Assembly: GCA_964423405.1 (NCBI GenBank)
Contig: CAYREY010000079.1
Location: 1 to 22,716, forward strand
Length of the DNA: 22,716 nt
From: Bog-950 sp964423405
Lineage (GTDB): Bacteria > Bacteroidota > Bacteroidia > Chitinophagales > LD1
Direction of reading: 5' to 3'
In this document: positions 1 through 7,306 of the stretch, piece by piece
Numbering within the stretch: the first letter of the stretch is position 1
How the letters are laid out: each line of letters opens with the position of its first letter
The notes under the pieces: generated by a model
Databases searched by the model: none
What the model was told of the DNA's origin: nothing
The model's input: only the letters and a program-made list of their open reading frames with translations
Made by a program: the position numbers and the translations under genes

Positions 1-2
1 TT

Positions 3-206
3 ATTAATACCAGCGGACAACTGGTAATACCAACCAAATACGACATCTCATCGGCGTTTGGCTTTTTTAACCCCAACCGCAACAGCAAAGGTTTTATAAA
101 TGGCCTGGCCCGCGTTAAGTACGATGGTAAGTGGGGCTTTATAGATACCAAAGGCAACCCGCTGGGTAACCAGTGGTTTGAAAACGCCGAGTTGTTTGAG
201 AAGTAG
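3..206 (+). CDS. WG-repeat protein, C-terminal fragment
   Basis: The reading frame is open from the left edge and ends at TAG 204-206, giving the last 67 residues of a longer protein. It contains a typical WG repeat (DGKWGFIDTKGNPL) and a preceding partial unit (SGQLVIPTKYD), the alternating pattern of the WG_beta_rep family. Such proteins are common in Bacteroidota and are usually made of many tandem units; their role is mostly unknown, often surface or periplasmic. The start lies outside the window, so signal peptide and repeat number cannot be seen. Base composition resembles the main part of the window, unlike the AT-rich gene that follows. The family call is secure; nothing can be said about function. 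Confidence 0.8.
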   Translation: MNTSGQLVIPTKYDISSAFGFFNPNRNSKGFINGLARVKYDGKWGFIDTKGNPLGNQWFENAELFEK

Positions 207-299
207 AGCAGGTAATTAATCAAGCAAAGCCACCAATACGCTAACAGCATTGTGTTTCGATAACGCATTTTAAAAATATGAATTATTTTTAAATATAGC

Positions 300-313
300 T
301 ATCTTCGAGATAG
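300..313 (+). promoter_or_regulatory. Possible promoter -7 element and small dyad before the DUF3395-like gene
   Basis: TATCTTCG at 300-307 matches seven of eight positions of the Bacteroidota -7 consensus TAnnTTTG. The same bases form a small inverted repeat, CTATCT-TCG-AGATAG (299-313). No convincing -33 TTTG is present, so this is a weak prediction. Confidence 0.25.
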
Positions 314-340
314 AAGGAACACATATTGTTTTCATATAGC

Positions 341-1486
341 ATGTTAGAACAAATTAAAGAAACTGCTGAGAATCTATTGGAACGAATTAATAGTCCGTTT
401 GGCGGCGTCTTTGTTGCTATATGGTCTGTTACTAATTGGCGACTATTATTCATGTTGTTCAATTTTGACCAAGATTGCACTTATAACGACAAAGTCGATC
501 TTATTGTAAATTATCTGGAAGTAGCGAGCTATTGCAAGTTGCTAATCATGCCTATAGTATATAGCCTTACTAGTATTATTGTCTTTCAATTTTTCAGTCA
601 TGTGACGTTGGCTATTACAACTTTTTTCAGCAAATGGGCAACACCAGCTGTATTTTTCATAGTGGATAGAAATAAGATAGCAACTAAAGAAGAGTTGACA
701 AAATACAAACAGGAGACTTTTGATTTGCAGAGACGCTTTGATGAACTACAAGCATATTACGCAACCCATACAGGCGACCATGGCAAAACTCTAATTGCTT
801 TGGAAGAAGCAAAAAGCGAGCTTGAACAGTTAAAAAAAGTCCTAGCGGAAAAAGAATCGCAGATTGGGCATATAGAAAGCAAAAATAATGTGGAAACCGA
901 ATTGATTACAAAAGAAACACAAGTACAATCTGCAATTAAAACTGCTGACGATATGTTTCCTGGAGAATGGGTTTGCTCATGGGGGTTTACTGATGGAAGA
1001 GGTGGTAGAGAAACATTTGTTGTCAAAAACGGGATATATAGTTATAAGAACAAAACCGGTCGTTTTGAGCCGGTCTTTTTTATTGATGACTTCAAATACA
1101 ATCCAAACAACGGAACTGTCACATTTACAAAGCGAGGAATTAATGACACTAGAATTTCCCCAAACGTTTTACAAATACAAAAAGAGGGCACTTTATATGG
1201 TAAAGAGAATGGCAACATATCTATAAAATATGAAAGAAAAATAATACAAAACAGACCGCTTAAAATCATAAATGCAATTTATGGCACGTCGAGTAATAGT
1301 TTTGATATTACTAAAGAATTGCAGCAACTTGTAAAAGACAATAAACTAGAATTTGTCCTAAATAATGAGATAGGTGGAGACCCCGACCCCTCAAATATTA
1401 AAACTTTAGCTTTAACATACGAAATTGATGGAGTTATTGATTCAAGAACCTACCGAGAAGGCGCTAAAGTAGTAGTTAGCGCTTAA
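341..1486 (+). CDS. Membrane-anchored coiled-coil protein with DUF3395-like C-terminal domain
   Basis: Counting from ATG 341 the protein has 381 residues. The N-terminus (MLEQIKETAENLLERINSPF) is amphipathic and is followed by two hydrophobic segments at about residues 20-43 and 62-95, with a possible further one near 97-110. A charged coiled coil covers about 115-200. A soluble domain begins with PGEWVCSWGF, and the last 70 residues (DITKELQQLVKDNK, NNEIGGDPDP, KTLALTYEIDG) resemble the DUF3395 domain at the C-terminus of DNAJC11-like proteins. An alternative TTG start at 326 has an AGAAGG eight bases upstream and would add five residues; ATG is preferred because the protein reads naturally from there. 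The gene is AT-rich (601-660 has 23 G/C of 60; 14041-14100 in the pigment locus has 31 of 60), suggesting transfer. The function is unknown: the layout suggests a domain displayed on the inner membrane through a coiled coil, which is inference. Confidence 0.75.
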   Translation: MLEQIKETAENLLERINSPFGGVFVAIWSVTNWRLLFMLFNFDQDCTYNDKVDLIVNYLEVASYCKLLIMPIVYSLTSIIVFQFFSHVTLAITTFFSKWATPAVFFIVDRNKIATKEELTKYKQETFDLQRRFDELQAYYATHTGDHGKTLIALEEAKSELEQLKKVLAEKESQIGHIESKNNVETELITKETQVQSAIKTADDMFPGEWVCSWGFTDGRGGRETFVVKNGIYSYKNKTGRFEPVFFIDDFKYNPNNGTVTFTKRGINDTRISPNVLQIQKEGTLYGKENGNISIKYERKIIQNRPLKIINAIYGTSSNSFDITKELQQLVKDNKLEFVLNNEIGGDPDPSNIKTLALTYEIDGVIDSRTYREGAKVVVSA

Positions 1487-1552
1487 GTAAGTTTGCTTTG
1501 GCATAGATCAGCCACTTGATTACGGCTATAAAAATGCCAACCTAATACTAAC

Positions 1553-1704
1553 AATCCCGTAGGGATTAAATATGGGTAGAAAATTAATGTGTATTTCCCT
1601 GGCATGCCGTTAGGTATGCAACCAATAGCCAATAAGGTTGCGCCCCTACGGGGCGCTGGTTTATTTTACGCTACTTACTACCCATATCAGATGCCTACGG
1701 CATC
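1553..1704. repeat. REP/BIME-like cluster of four short palindromes
   Basis: This gene-free stretch (1487-1786) holds four hairpins sharing a CCnTACGG or CCGTnnGG centre: 1553-1567 (AATCCC-GTA-GGGATT), 1602-1619 (GCATGCC-GTTA-GGTATGC, one G:T pair), 1640-1656 (GCGCCCC-TAC-GGGGCGC) and 1690-1704 (GATGCC-TAC-GGCATC). ATATGGGTAG at 1570-1579 next to the first hairpin recurs inverted as CTACCCATAT at 1678-1687 next to the last, so the whole element is a large inverted pair with two more hairpins inside. The pattern is that of repetitive extragenic palindromes, usually spread by a REP-associated tyrosine transposase. It lies between the ends of two convergent genes and may also work as a bidirectional transcription stop. 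No transposase is present. Confidence 0.75.
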
Positions 1705-1786
1705 ATGCAGATACAATTCGGCATAGTGCTTTTTCAAAAAACGAATTCGTTCCTGCACTCTTCGCAAAAAACAGACTTAACCTGAT

Positions 1787-2638
1787 TTACTGTTTAAACG
1801 CCGCCTCTAACCCACTCACCCACTCCCAGTAAGCCATATCGCTTTCGGGGTTAATGGTGCTGCGTAGTTGTTCGTTCAGTGTAATTATTTCGGCGGCGGT
1901 TTTACCACACCATGTTTTGCAGGCCAGTTCGCTATCGGGCGTTACGTAACCAGCGTAGTGCCGGCTTATAAGCGCCATAGCTGCACCGGTAGCCAGTTGT
2001 GTTTGGTACGCACCGGCTTTGCTAAACATATCGCGCAGGGTATCTTCTGTAATGCCCCCTACATACGTAATAGCTATACCCAATCCGCGCCACAGGTCGG
2101 GCTGGCGCTCGGGGGCAAAGGTTTCGAGGGTTGCTTTGGCATCATCAAAAACACCGCGGCTGTTATACCACAGGCTGCGGCCCACGCCCTGGTCTAACGC
2201 ACCAGAGGCTACGGCATCATCTACCTGTATTTTCATATGGTTAAGTATACTGCGGCGGCGGCGGAAAATACCCTCGTAATAACCATAGCCATCAAACACC
2301 CGATAGCGCTGCATGGGCTGTAGCAGTAGCAGATAGTCCATTGGGCTTTTAAGCTTTTGCGCCAGTGCCCAACCCAGGCCCACATGCACTTGTGTAGCAT
2401 GTGCATGGCCGGGGCCATTTACAAACAAAAACCAATTGGCCAGCTGGTTATTCAACTCTAAATCCTGCATGGCTATGCTCATAGCCGCCGACTCATACGC
2501 TATTGAGCGGAACTCGGCATTGGCCTGTACCAGATCAATAATGTTCGCATCCCAATCGGGCGATTGAAAATATAAATCCTGAATGCGCAGGAACGTATCC
2601 TGTATTACATCCATTTTTTGAGTTACAACACTGCTCAT
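1787..2638 (-). CDS. DUF1702 family protein
   Basis: The protein has 283 residues from ATG 2638; a TTG at 2644 in the same frame would add two residues and is less likely. It carries the conserved blocks I associate with DUF1702: FRSIAYESAAMSIAM (43-57), HVGLGWAL (85-92), FDGYGYYEGIF (115-125), DQGVGRSLWY (149-158), DLWRGLGIAITYVGG (181-195) and YVTPDSELACKTWCG (231-245). DUF1702 proteins have no established biochemical role but occur in polyketide gene clusters, including enediyne-type ones. There is no signal peptide or membrane segment, so it should be cytoplasmic. It is the last gene of the minus-strand pigment series, 76 bases after the ketosynthase-like gene. A role beside the KS pair, for example in product release or handling, is inference from position. 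Confidence 0.85.
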   Translation of the reverse strand: MSSVVTQKMDVIQDTFLRIQDLYFQSPDWDANIIDLVQANAEFRSIAYESAAMSIAMQDLELNNQLANWFLFVNGPGHAHATQVHVGLGWALAQKLKSPMDYLLLLQPMQRYRVFDGYGYYEGIFRRRRSILNHMKIQVDDAVASGALDQGVGRSLWYNSRGVFDDAKATLETFAPERQPDLWRGLGIAITYVGGITEDTLRDMFSKAGAYQTQLATGAAMALISRHYAGYVTPDSELACKTWCGKTAAEIITLNEQLRSTINPESDMAYWEWVSGLEAAFKQ

Positions 2639-2714
2639 ATACAAGTAGTATCCGGCAAATTTTGTTTGCAGGTTTTATATAGTCAAAGTAAAAAAAATAA
2701 TTGCAGCGCCGGTA

Positions 2715-3755
2715 CTAGGCCACTATATCTACCAGCATAAAACCATGTTGTGCGCCCTGGTAGTTGTTGTAAATAAGTATGCGCTTGTATGTAGTAGCGG
2801 TGCCGTTGCGTTTAATAAAATGTGCCGGCAGTTTTTGTGTTTGCAGCATATAGGTGGCCAGCCACAATGCCAGTGCCGGTACTGTTTGAAACTCGCCGAA
2901 AGCATGTTTGTAGCGGGCAATAGTTGTCTGCTCCGGCATCAGCGTTTGGCAGGCGGTGTAATAGTTAAGCAGGCGCTGGTCGCCGTTTTCGCCGCTGAAA
3001 TATAAATCGATAGCACCGGCGGTTTCGTTACGTTTTAAAAACGCTGCCATGCGTTCGCGTACTACGTTTTCATCGCGGGTGCTTACCATCATCAGGTCGG
3101 TAAGGTGTGCGGTTGCGCCTTCACGGTTATTGTTTACAATAAACATAGCCGCGCCCTCGCCGGGCAGGGTGCCGTTAAACTCTCCGTTGTATAAATCGAG
3201 GTTAGAAGAAGGCTCGCTGCGGTACCAGCCAGCCAGCGATACCAACCGGTGGTTCTTTTCCGATATTTCATCTACCCCGCCTATTATGTAGGTATTGCCG
3301 GGGTTTTCGCGCAGTAACATCGCGGCATCCAGCGCTACGTTTTCAAATGCCTGTCCGCGGTGTACGTGGGTGGCATTATAGCCGTGGTTTACGGTTATCA
3401 TACCCATCATACCGGCTATGGCGTTATAGGTGCTCTGTACAAAATTGGTAGGTGTTAGTCGCCCCTCCTGGTAATCGTGAATCTGGTTAAGAAAAAGTAT
3501 GCTATCCTCAATACCACCGTTGGCCGTACCCACCAGAATACCATCTACTTTATGTTTGCCCAGTAGTTTCATACCGGTGCCTACGCCCATGCGTAAGGCA
3601 CGGCCCATGCGGCGTAACTGGCCCAGGGGCACGTTCTCATACTTCGGCTCGATAGCATGCACCAGGTTGTTGGCCGATGGCTGCAGGTTTTCCAGGTCAA
3701 CATCGTTAAATGTTGGCTGGTGACTGATGCAGGATGACTGGTGAATATAAAACAT
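2715..3755 (-). CDS. Ketosynthase-like protein lacking the catalytic cysteine (chain-length-factor type)
   Basis: The 346 residues have a thiolase-fold ketosynthase layout but a degenerate active site. Aligned by eye with the neighbouring KS, the nucleophile block NTACSSSAN is replaced by VHRGQAFEN (131-139), leaving Gly134/Gln135 in place of cysteine. The first active-site histidine block (NAHGTAT) is replaced by YFSGENGDQ, while the second histidine survives as KHAFGE (His284). PGEGAAMFIV (199-207) corresponds to the usual LGEGAAFLIL. This is the pattern of a KS-beta or chain length factor that pairs with an active KS, here the gene just upstream with a 32-base gap. ATG 3755 starts the frame. 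Likely cytoplasmic, forming a heterodimer that sets acyl chain length. A decarboxylase or purely structural role is possible. Confidence 0.82.
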   Translation of the reverse strand: MFYIHQSSCISHQPTFNDVDLENLQPSANNLVHAIEPKYENVPLGQLRRMGRALRMGVGTGMKLLGKHKVDGILVGTANGGIEDSILFLNQIHDYQEGRLTPTNFVQSTYNAIAGMMGMITVNHGYNATHVHRGQAFENVALDAAMLLRENPGNTYIIGGVDEISEKNHRLVSLAGWYRSEPSSNLDLYNGEFNGTLPGEGAAMFIVNNNREGATAHLTDLMMVSTRDENVVRERMAAFLKRNETAGAIDLYFSGENGDQRLLNYYTACQTLMPEQTTIARYKHAFGEFQTVPALALWLATYMLQTQKLPAHFIKRNGTATTYKRILIYNNYQGAQHGFMLVDIVA

Positions 3756-3787
3756 GAGATAGTAATGAGTATTTAGATAAATGCAGG

Positions 3788-4975
3788 TTATATTTTTGAA
3801 AAAACAAGTGAACTACAGTTGCCGCCAAAACCAAACGAGTTGCTCATTACGTGCTGTAACGGCATTTGTTTGTATTGGGTAACCGGTACCAGACCGGTAG
3901 CCTCAACCGGGTTCTCGAAACGCAGGCCGGGGTACACTTCCTGATGTACCAGGTTGAGTATGCAATATACGGCCTCTATGGCACCGGCAGCACCTAAGGT
4001 ATGGCCGGTGTTAGATTTAGTGCTGGCAAATGCCGGAACGTTGGTAAACAGGCGTTTCATGGCTATGCCTTCTTTCTCGTCGTTGTTTTCGGTAGCGGTG
4101 CCGTGCGCGTTAATAAAGCCAATATCTTCGGGCTGTAAGCCGGCAACCGCCAGGGCTTCTTTCATAGCCAGGTAAGGCCCATCGCCGTTATCGGATAGAG
4201 ACGAGGGGTGGTATGCATCGTTGGTATTGGCCCAGCCACTTACTTCGGCATATACCTTTTTACCCTTTACATCTTCTTCGCGCTCCAGTATTAAAAATGC
4301 CGCACCTTCGCCCAGGTTAAGTCCGTTGCGGGCTGCATCGAACGGACGGCAGGGGGCGTTAGAAAGTATGTTAAGTGAGTTGAAACCGTTAATGGTAAAC
4401 TTGGCCAGCGAATCGGTACCGCCTACAATAGCGCGTTTGGCAAACCCGTTGCGGATAAGCCTGGCGCCATAAGCAATAGCATTGGCCGATGAAGAGCAGG
4501 CGGTATTGAATGTATTAACTATACCACTTACCCCCAGGCGCTGTTGAATGTACATATTTACCGAGCCCAGGTTGTAGCTGGATATAAACTCGGTGCCTAC
4601 CTCGTTGTGGTTGGCATCCATATACAGTTCTTCGCTGTTGCACATGCCGCCTATGGTGTTACCATTAATTAGCGCTGTATCGGCCGAGTGTACTTCGGCA
4701 TCGGTCAGCCCGCTATCGGCCACGGCCTGCAATACGGCGTGCATAGCCAGCAGGGTAGTGCGCGTAACACCCGGTTCGGTTACATTCAGTTGTTTTTTAA
4801 AATCGGCGTTGGTGGTTTTTATTTCGCCAAAAGGTAGGAGAGTAGCATAGCGGCTTTCAAATAGCTCTAACTGCGAGAGCCCACTACGGCCCTCTTTCAG
4901 CGCCGTATGGTTAGCGGCTACCGAATCTCCAATAGGGCTTATAATGCCTAATCCGGTAACTACTACTTTGCTCAT
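3788..4975 (-). CDS. Beta-ketoacyl-ACP synthase II (FabF-like)
   Basis: The protein has 395 residues, slightly shorter than the roughly 410 of FabF. All catalytic residues are present: Cys160 in NTACSSSAN, His291 in NAHGTATENND and His325 in KSNTGHTLGAAG, with the C-terminal NSFGFGGNCSSLVF loop. It should condense malonyl-ACP with an acyl-ACP. Its ATG overlaps the ACP stop codon by four bases (ATGA, 4972-4975), so the two are translationally coupled, and the cysteine-less partner follows 32 bases later. This ACP-KS-CLF arrangement is typical of aryl polyene, flexirubin and related type II polyketide systems and argues for a dedicated role rather than housekeeping fatty acid synthesis. No ketoreductase or dehydratase is encoded nearby, so reductive steps would have to be borrowed. 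Confidence 0.93.
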   Translation of the reverse strand: MSKVVVTGLGIISPIGDSVAANHTALKEGRSGLSQLELFESRYATLLPFGEIKTTNADFKKQLNVTEPGVTRTTLLAMHAVLQAVADSGLTDAEVHSADTALINGNTIGGMCNSEELYMDANHNEVGTEFISSYNLGSVNMYIQQRLGVSGIVNTFNTACSSSANAIAYGARLIRNGFAKRAIVGGTDSLAKFTINGFNSLNILSNAPCRPFDAARNGLNLGEGAAFLILEREEDVKGKKVYAEVSGWANTNDAYHPSSLSDNGDGPYLAMKEALAVAGLQPEDIGFINAHGTATENNDEKEGIAMKRLFTNVPAFASTKSNTGHTLGAAGAIEAVYCILNLVHQEVYPGLRFENPVEATGLVPVTQYKQMPLQHVMSNSFGFGGNCSSLVFSKI

Positions 4976-5265
4976 TTTTGCTCTTCGGTGGCTTGGGCAG
5001 CCTGTGCGGCACGGCCTTTTTCAATAAAGTCCATCATGCTGTTGATGCTTTGTAGTATCTCGCGACCGTCCTTAGGGTTTTCAATTTTAAGGCCGTACTC
5101 GCGCTCCATCATCACCACCATTTCAATAGAGTCGATAGAATCAAGGCCCAGCCCCTCGCGGAACATAGGCATATCGTCGGTAATTTCTTCCGGCGTTACG
5201 TGAAGCAGGTTCAGGTACTTTATGATGTGTTTCTTCAGCTGTAATTTCTCTTGTTCTCTATCCAT
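4972..5265 (-). CDS. Acyl carrier protein
   Basis: This 97-residue protein has the phosphopantetheine attachment motif GLGLDSIDSIEM, with Ser43 as the expected site of modification. The helix I region (EKLQLKKHIIKYLNLL) and the acidic stretch PEEITDDMPMFREGL fit a type II ACP. The C-terminal tail (GRAAQAAQATEEQK) is longer than in FabD-type housekeeping ACPs. ATG 5265 is the natural start. The gene overlaps the downstream KS by four bases, indicating a shared transcript. Upstream lies a 75-base gap and then the toxin gene. It should carry the chain handled by the adjacent KS pair and possibly present acyl groups to DarB or to the BtrH-like protein; these partnerships are inferred from the neighbourhood. 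Confidence 0.92.
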   Translation of the reverse strand: MDREQEKLQLKKHIIKYLNLLHVTPEEITDDMPMFREGLGLDSIDSIEMVVMMEREYGLKIENPKDGREILQSINSMMDFIEKGRAAQAAQATEEQK

Positions 5266-5340
5266 GGCGCAATAATATCAAATTATAAAGAAAAGCGGTG
5301 AAATGGGGTGGAAATAGGGCGTTAAATACTTAAAAATGTA

Positions 5341-5649
5341 CTAAGTGCTAATCCTGCTTTTGTTACCGGTATGGGCTTGCTTATTGTGCAGCACTGCTAT
5401 AATTTTAATAAGCAGGCTTTCATCTACACGTTGGTAGTAAATTACATAGGGGAAGCCTTTAACTAAAACACGCCGGTTGTTTTTGTATACAGGCTTATGA
5501 TCTTTAATGGGATTTTTTAGCAGGTTTATGTGCTGCTTTATCGTTTCTGAGAATCGATCGCCCAACCCTTCCGATTGTTCATTATACCAGGCTTTAGCAA
5601 CTTTAATTTCCCATTCGGCTTCTTCAGTAATCTCTATTGAGTAACTCAT
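5341..5649 (-). CDS. Type II toxin, RelE/ParE family
   Basis: The 102-residue protein fits the ParE/RelE toxin fold: helical hairpin AEWEIKVAKAWYNEQSEGLGDRF, then HINLLKNP, and the strand block RRVLVKGFPYVIYYQRVDESLLIKIIAVLHNKQ. Members either poison gyrase (ParE) or cleave mRNA on the ribosome (RelE); the sequence does not decide which. ATG 5649 overlaps the antitoxin stop by four bases (5646-5649), so the antitoxin is translated first. The pair sits inside the otherwise biosynthetic minus-strand series, between the ABC permease and the ACP gene, and has nothing to do with pigment chemistry. It may be a later insertion. Confidence 0.9.
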   Translation of the reverse strand: MSYSIEITEEAEWEIKVAKAWYNEQSEGLGDRFSETIKQHINLLKNPIKDHKPVYKNNRRVLVKGFPYVIYYQRVDESLLIKIIAVLHNKQAHTGNKSRIST

Positions 5650-5858
5650 AGGCCCTTTTGCACTTCATCCCAGTTTTTCAATTTGCCTTTACCCGACTCA
5701 TATTTTTCTGTACGCTCCTCTAGTATTTGTTTGTGCCATTCCGGAGTTTCCATATCCTCGTCTAAATGCAACAAACGTGCAATAGCCCAAACCAATTTTT
5801 CATCATTAGTTTTGCCGATCTCCTCAATAATCTCACGTTTTTTAAGCGATAAATCCAT
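5646..5858 (-). CDS. Antitoxin, addiction-module protein family
   Basis: From ATG 5858 the protein has 70 residues. A longer frame runs up to 6053, but that part overlaps the permease gene and reads as junk, so the short form is right. The C-terminal half (PEWHKQILEERTEKYESG then WDEVQKGL) is the usual toxin-binding tail of the short addiction-module antitoxins that accompany ParE-like toxins in Bacteroidota. The N-terminal part (SLKKREIIEEIGKTNDEKLVWAIARLL) is predicted helical. The gene overlaps the toxin by four bases and starts 53 bases after the permease stop. Autoregulation by the antitoxin is common in the family, but I see no clear operator here. Confidence 0.85.
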   Translation of the reverse strand: MDLSLKKREIIEEIGKTNDEKLVWAIARLLHLDEDMETPEWHKQILEERTEKYESGKGKLKNWDEVQKGL

Positions 5859-5911
5859 AACAGATGTTTGTATAAAACTACTGCTTTTATTCAGAAAAAC
5901 GATGTGGCTTG

Positions 5912-7201
5912 TTACAGCAATCTCATCTTCCTCAGCCTTAGCATAGCAGCGCTCTGCATAAGTGCAATAACCAGCAGTACCGGCAGTAAAGATTTGAGTA
6001 CATTGGCGGTATAGCCCCCTTCTAAAAACAGGGTGTTGTAGGCCTCCATACACCAGTGCAGCGGCGATGATTTCATGAGCAGGCTAAGGCTTTCGGGCAT
6101 GGCAAAGCTGGGTACTACTATACCCCCAATGGCGGCCAGTATTACTACCGATACCGCCCCGAAACCAATGGCCTGTTCGATACTGCGGGCATATACACCT
6201 ATTACTATGCCATAGCTAACGGCACAGGCACCACATACCAGCGATACCAGGGCCAGATTGAACACGCTATCGGGCAATACCAGTTTGGGTAAGCCCATTT
6301 GCGGAAACAGCCAGATGCCCAGCGAGAATATAACCACCACCTGCGCCATAGTAACACCCAGGTAGGTTACCTGTTTGGCCAGCAGGTTAAGTATAAAACT
6401 GGTGGGCAGGGTTTTGAGGCGGATAAAGCTGCCACTTATCTTCTCTTTAACTACGCTGGTACTTAACGATACTACTATAAAAAACATGGCAAAAATGGTC
6501 CACGCCGGTACGTTGTGCTGGGTGGCGTTAGGGGTTTTACGGCTGCCGTCTTTGGCAGTAGGCACCTGTGTAATTACCGATTGGTTGTTTAGTATCTCTT
6601 TCTCCAGCGAGTCGGGTAGTTGCTTGTCGCTCATGGCTTTGTAAAGCGCCTGTAGCACCGCGCGGTTTTCGGTAAACTGCTGGGCACTTTTAAGGGCGCC
6701 GTTAACCGACAGGCGAAACGATTCCTGCAACACCGGGTTGTAAAACATGCTGATGGGCGGTGTTTCTTTAAAGGCTATGGTAGTATCCAGCGGTTGCTTA
6801 ACAGCCATGCCAAACTCGTTTAATGCTTTGCCGGTAAGCTTTTGTGCTTTGTAGTTAAGTGCCGGTGTAAAGCCGTTGGGTACGGCAATAGCCAGTACGG
6901 CATCGCCGGCGTGCATGCTATCGGTCAGTTGTTTGTCGGTAAGCGATGGGTCTACTATCCGCAAATCGAACATGCCTATTTTTTGTATCGCATCTATAAA
7001 CTGCTGGCTGCTTTCGCCGCCATCGCGGTTGCATACCAGCATGGGTACGGTGTTGTCGTTTATCATTTTCATGCTGCTATCCTGTATGCTGGTAATAACC
7101 ACCACCAACAGTACGGGCATGGCAAACATTACCGCCAGGGCAGCCTTATCGCGCAGCATAATGCGTAGCTCTTTTAATATGGCGGTATATAGTTTATACA
7201 T
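5912..7201 (-). CDS. ABC-2 type transporter permease
   Basis: The protein has 429 residues from ATG 7201; an in-frame GTG at 7210 would add three and is less likely. The layout is that of ABC2_membrane_3 permeases: one transmembrane helix at about 22-39, a large extracytoplasmic domain to about 233, then five or six helices (AWTIFAMFFIVVSLS, YLGVTMAQVVVIFSLGIWLF, LALVSLVCGACAVSYGIVIGVY, FGAVSVVILAAIGGIVV and the C-terminal one). The cytoplasmic turn VVKEKISGSFIRLKTLPTS is the conserved contact with the ATPase. Its ATPase is the next gene upstream, 105 bases away, separated by two hairpins. Related pairs occur in flexirubin and dialkylresorcinol loci, where export of the lipid-like product or a precursor is the likely job; the substrate is unproven. 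Confidence 0.9.
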   Translation of the reverse strand: MYKLYTAILKELRIMLRDKAALAVMFAMPVLLVVVITSIQDSSMKMINDNTVPMLVCNRDGGESSQQFIDAIQKIGMFDLRIVDPSLTDKQLTDSMHAGDAVLAIAVPNGFTPALNYKAQKLTGKALNEFGMAVKQPLDTTIAFKETPPISMFYNPVLQESFRLSVNGALKSAQQFTENRAVLQALYKAMSDKQLPDSLEKEILNNQSVITQVPTAKDGSRKTPNATQHNVPAWTIFAMFFIVVSLSTSVVKEKISGSFIRLKTLPTSFILNLLAKQVTYLGVTMAQVVVIFSLGIWLFPQMGLPKLVLPDSVFNLALVSLVCGACAVSYGIVIGVYARSIEQAIGFGAVSVVILAAIGGIVVPSFAMPESLSLLMKSSPLHWCMEAYNTLFLEGGYTANVLKSLLPVLLVIALMQSAAMLRLRKMRLL

Positions 7202-7227
7202 TGGCCTCACCCCTCAGCCTGTCGGCA

Positions 7228-7276
7228 TCTCCCCTCTCCAAAAGGAGAGGGGAGAACCACATAGGGCAATGTGGTT
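7228..7276. repeat. Two adjacent perfect hairpins between ABC ATPase and permease genes
   Basis: The first hairpin has a perfect 12-bp stem (TCTCCCCTCTCC / GGAGAGGGGAGA, 7228-7239 and 7244-7255) with an AAAA loop. The second begins one base inside it: AACCACAT / ATGTGGTT (7255-7262 and 7269-7276) with a six-base loop. There is no T-run on the minus strand after them, so this is not a standard terminator. It looks like a dispersed Bacteroidota palindromic repeat, and inside an operon it could protect the upstream mRNA or lower permease expression relative to the ATPase. Confidence 0.7.
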
Positions 7277-7306
7277 TAATCATTTTATGTTATCAATATA
7301 ATTTCA

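Noticed and set aside
289..480. 63-residue minus-strand frame over the start of the membrane protein gene
   Set aside because: Overlaps the start of a better gene and has no family features.
1740..1751. AACGAATTCGTT palindrome followed by T on the minus strand as terminator of the DUF1702 gene
   Set aside because: The stem would have only four base pairs with a four-base loop, too weak to claim.
1638..1832. 64-residue open frame at the end of the DUF1702 gene
   Set aside because: It runs through the palindrome cluster and into the DUF1702 gene on the other strand; composition does not look coding.
5646..6053. Longer 135-residue version of the antitoxin
   Set aside because: The extra N-terminal part overlaps the permease gene antiparallel in codon sense and has no family features; the internal ATG at 5858 gives the normal antitoxin length.
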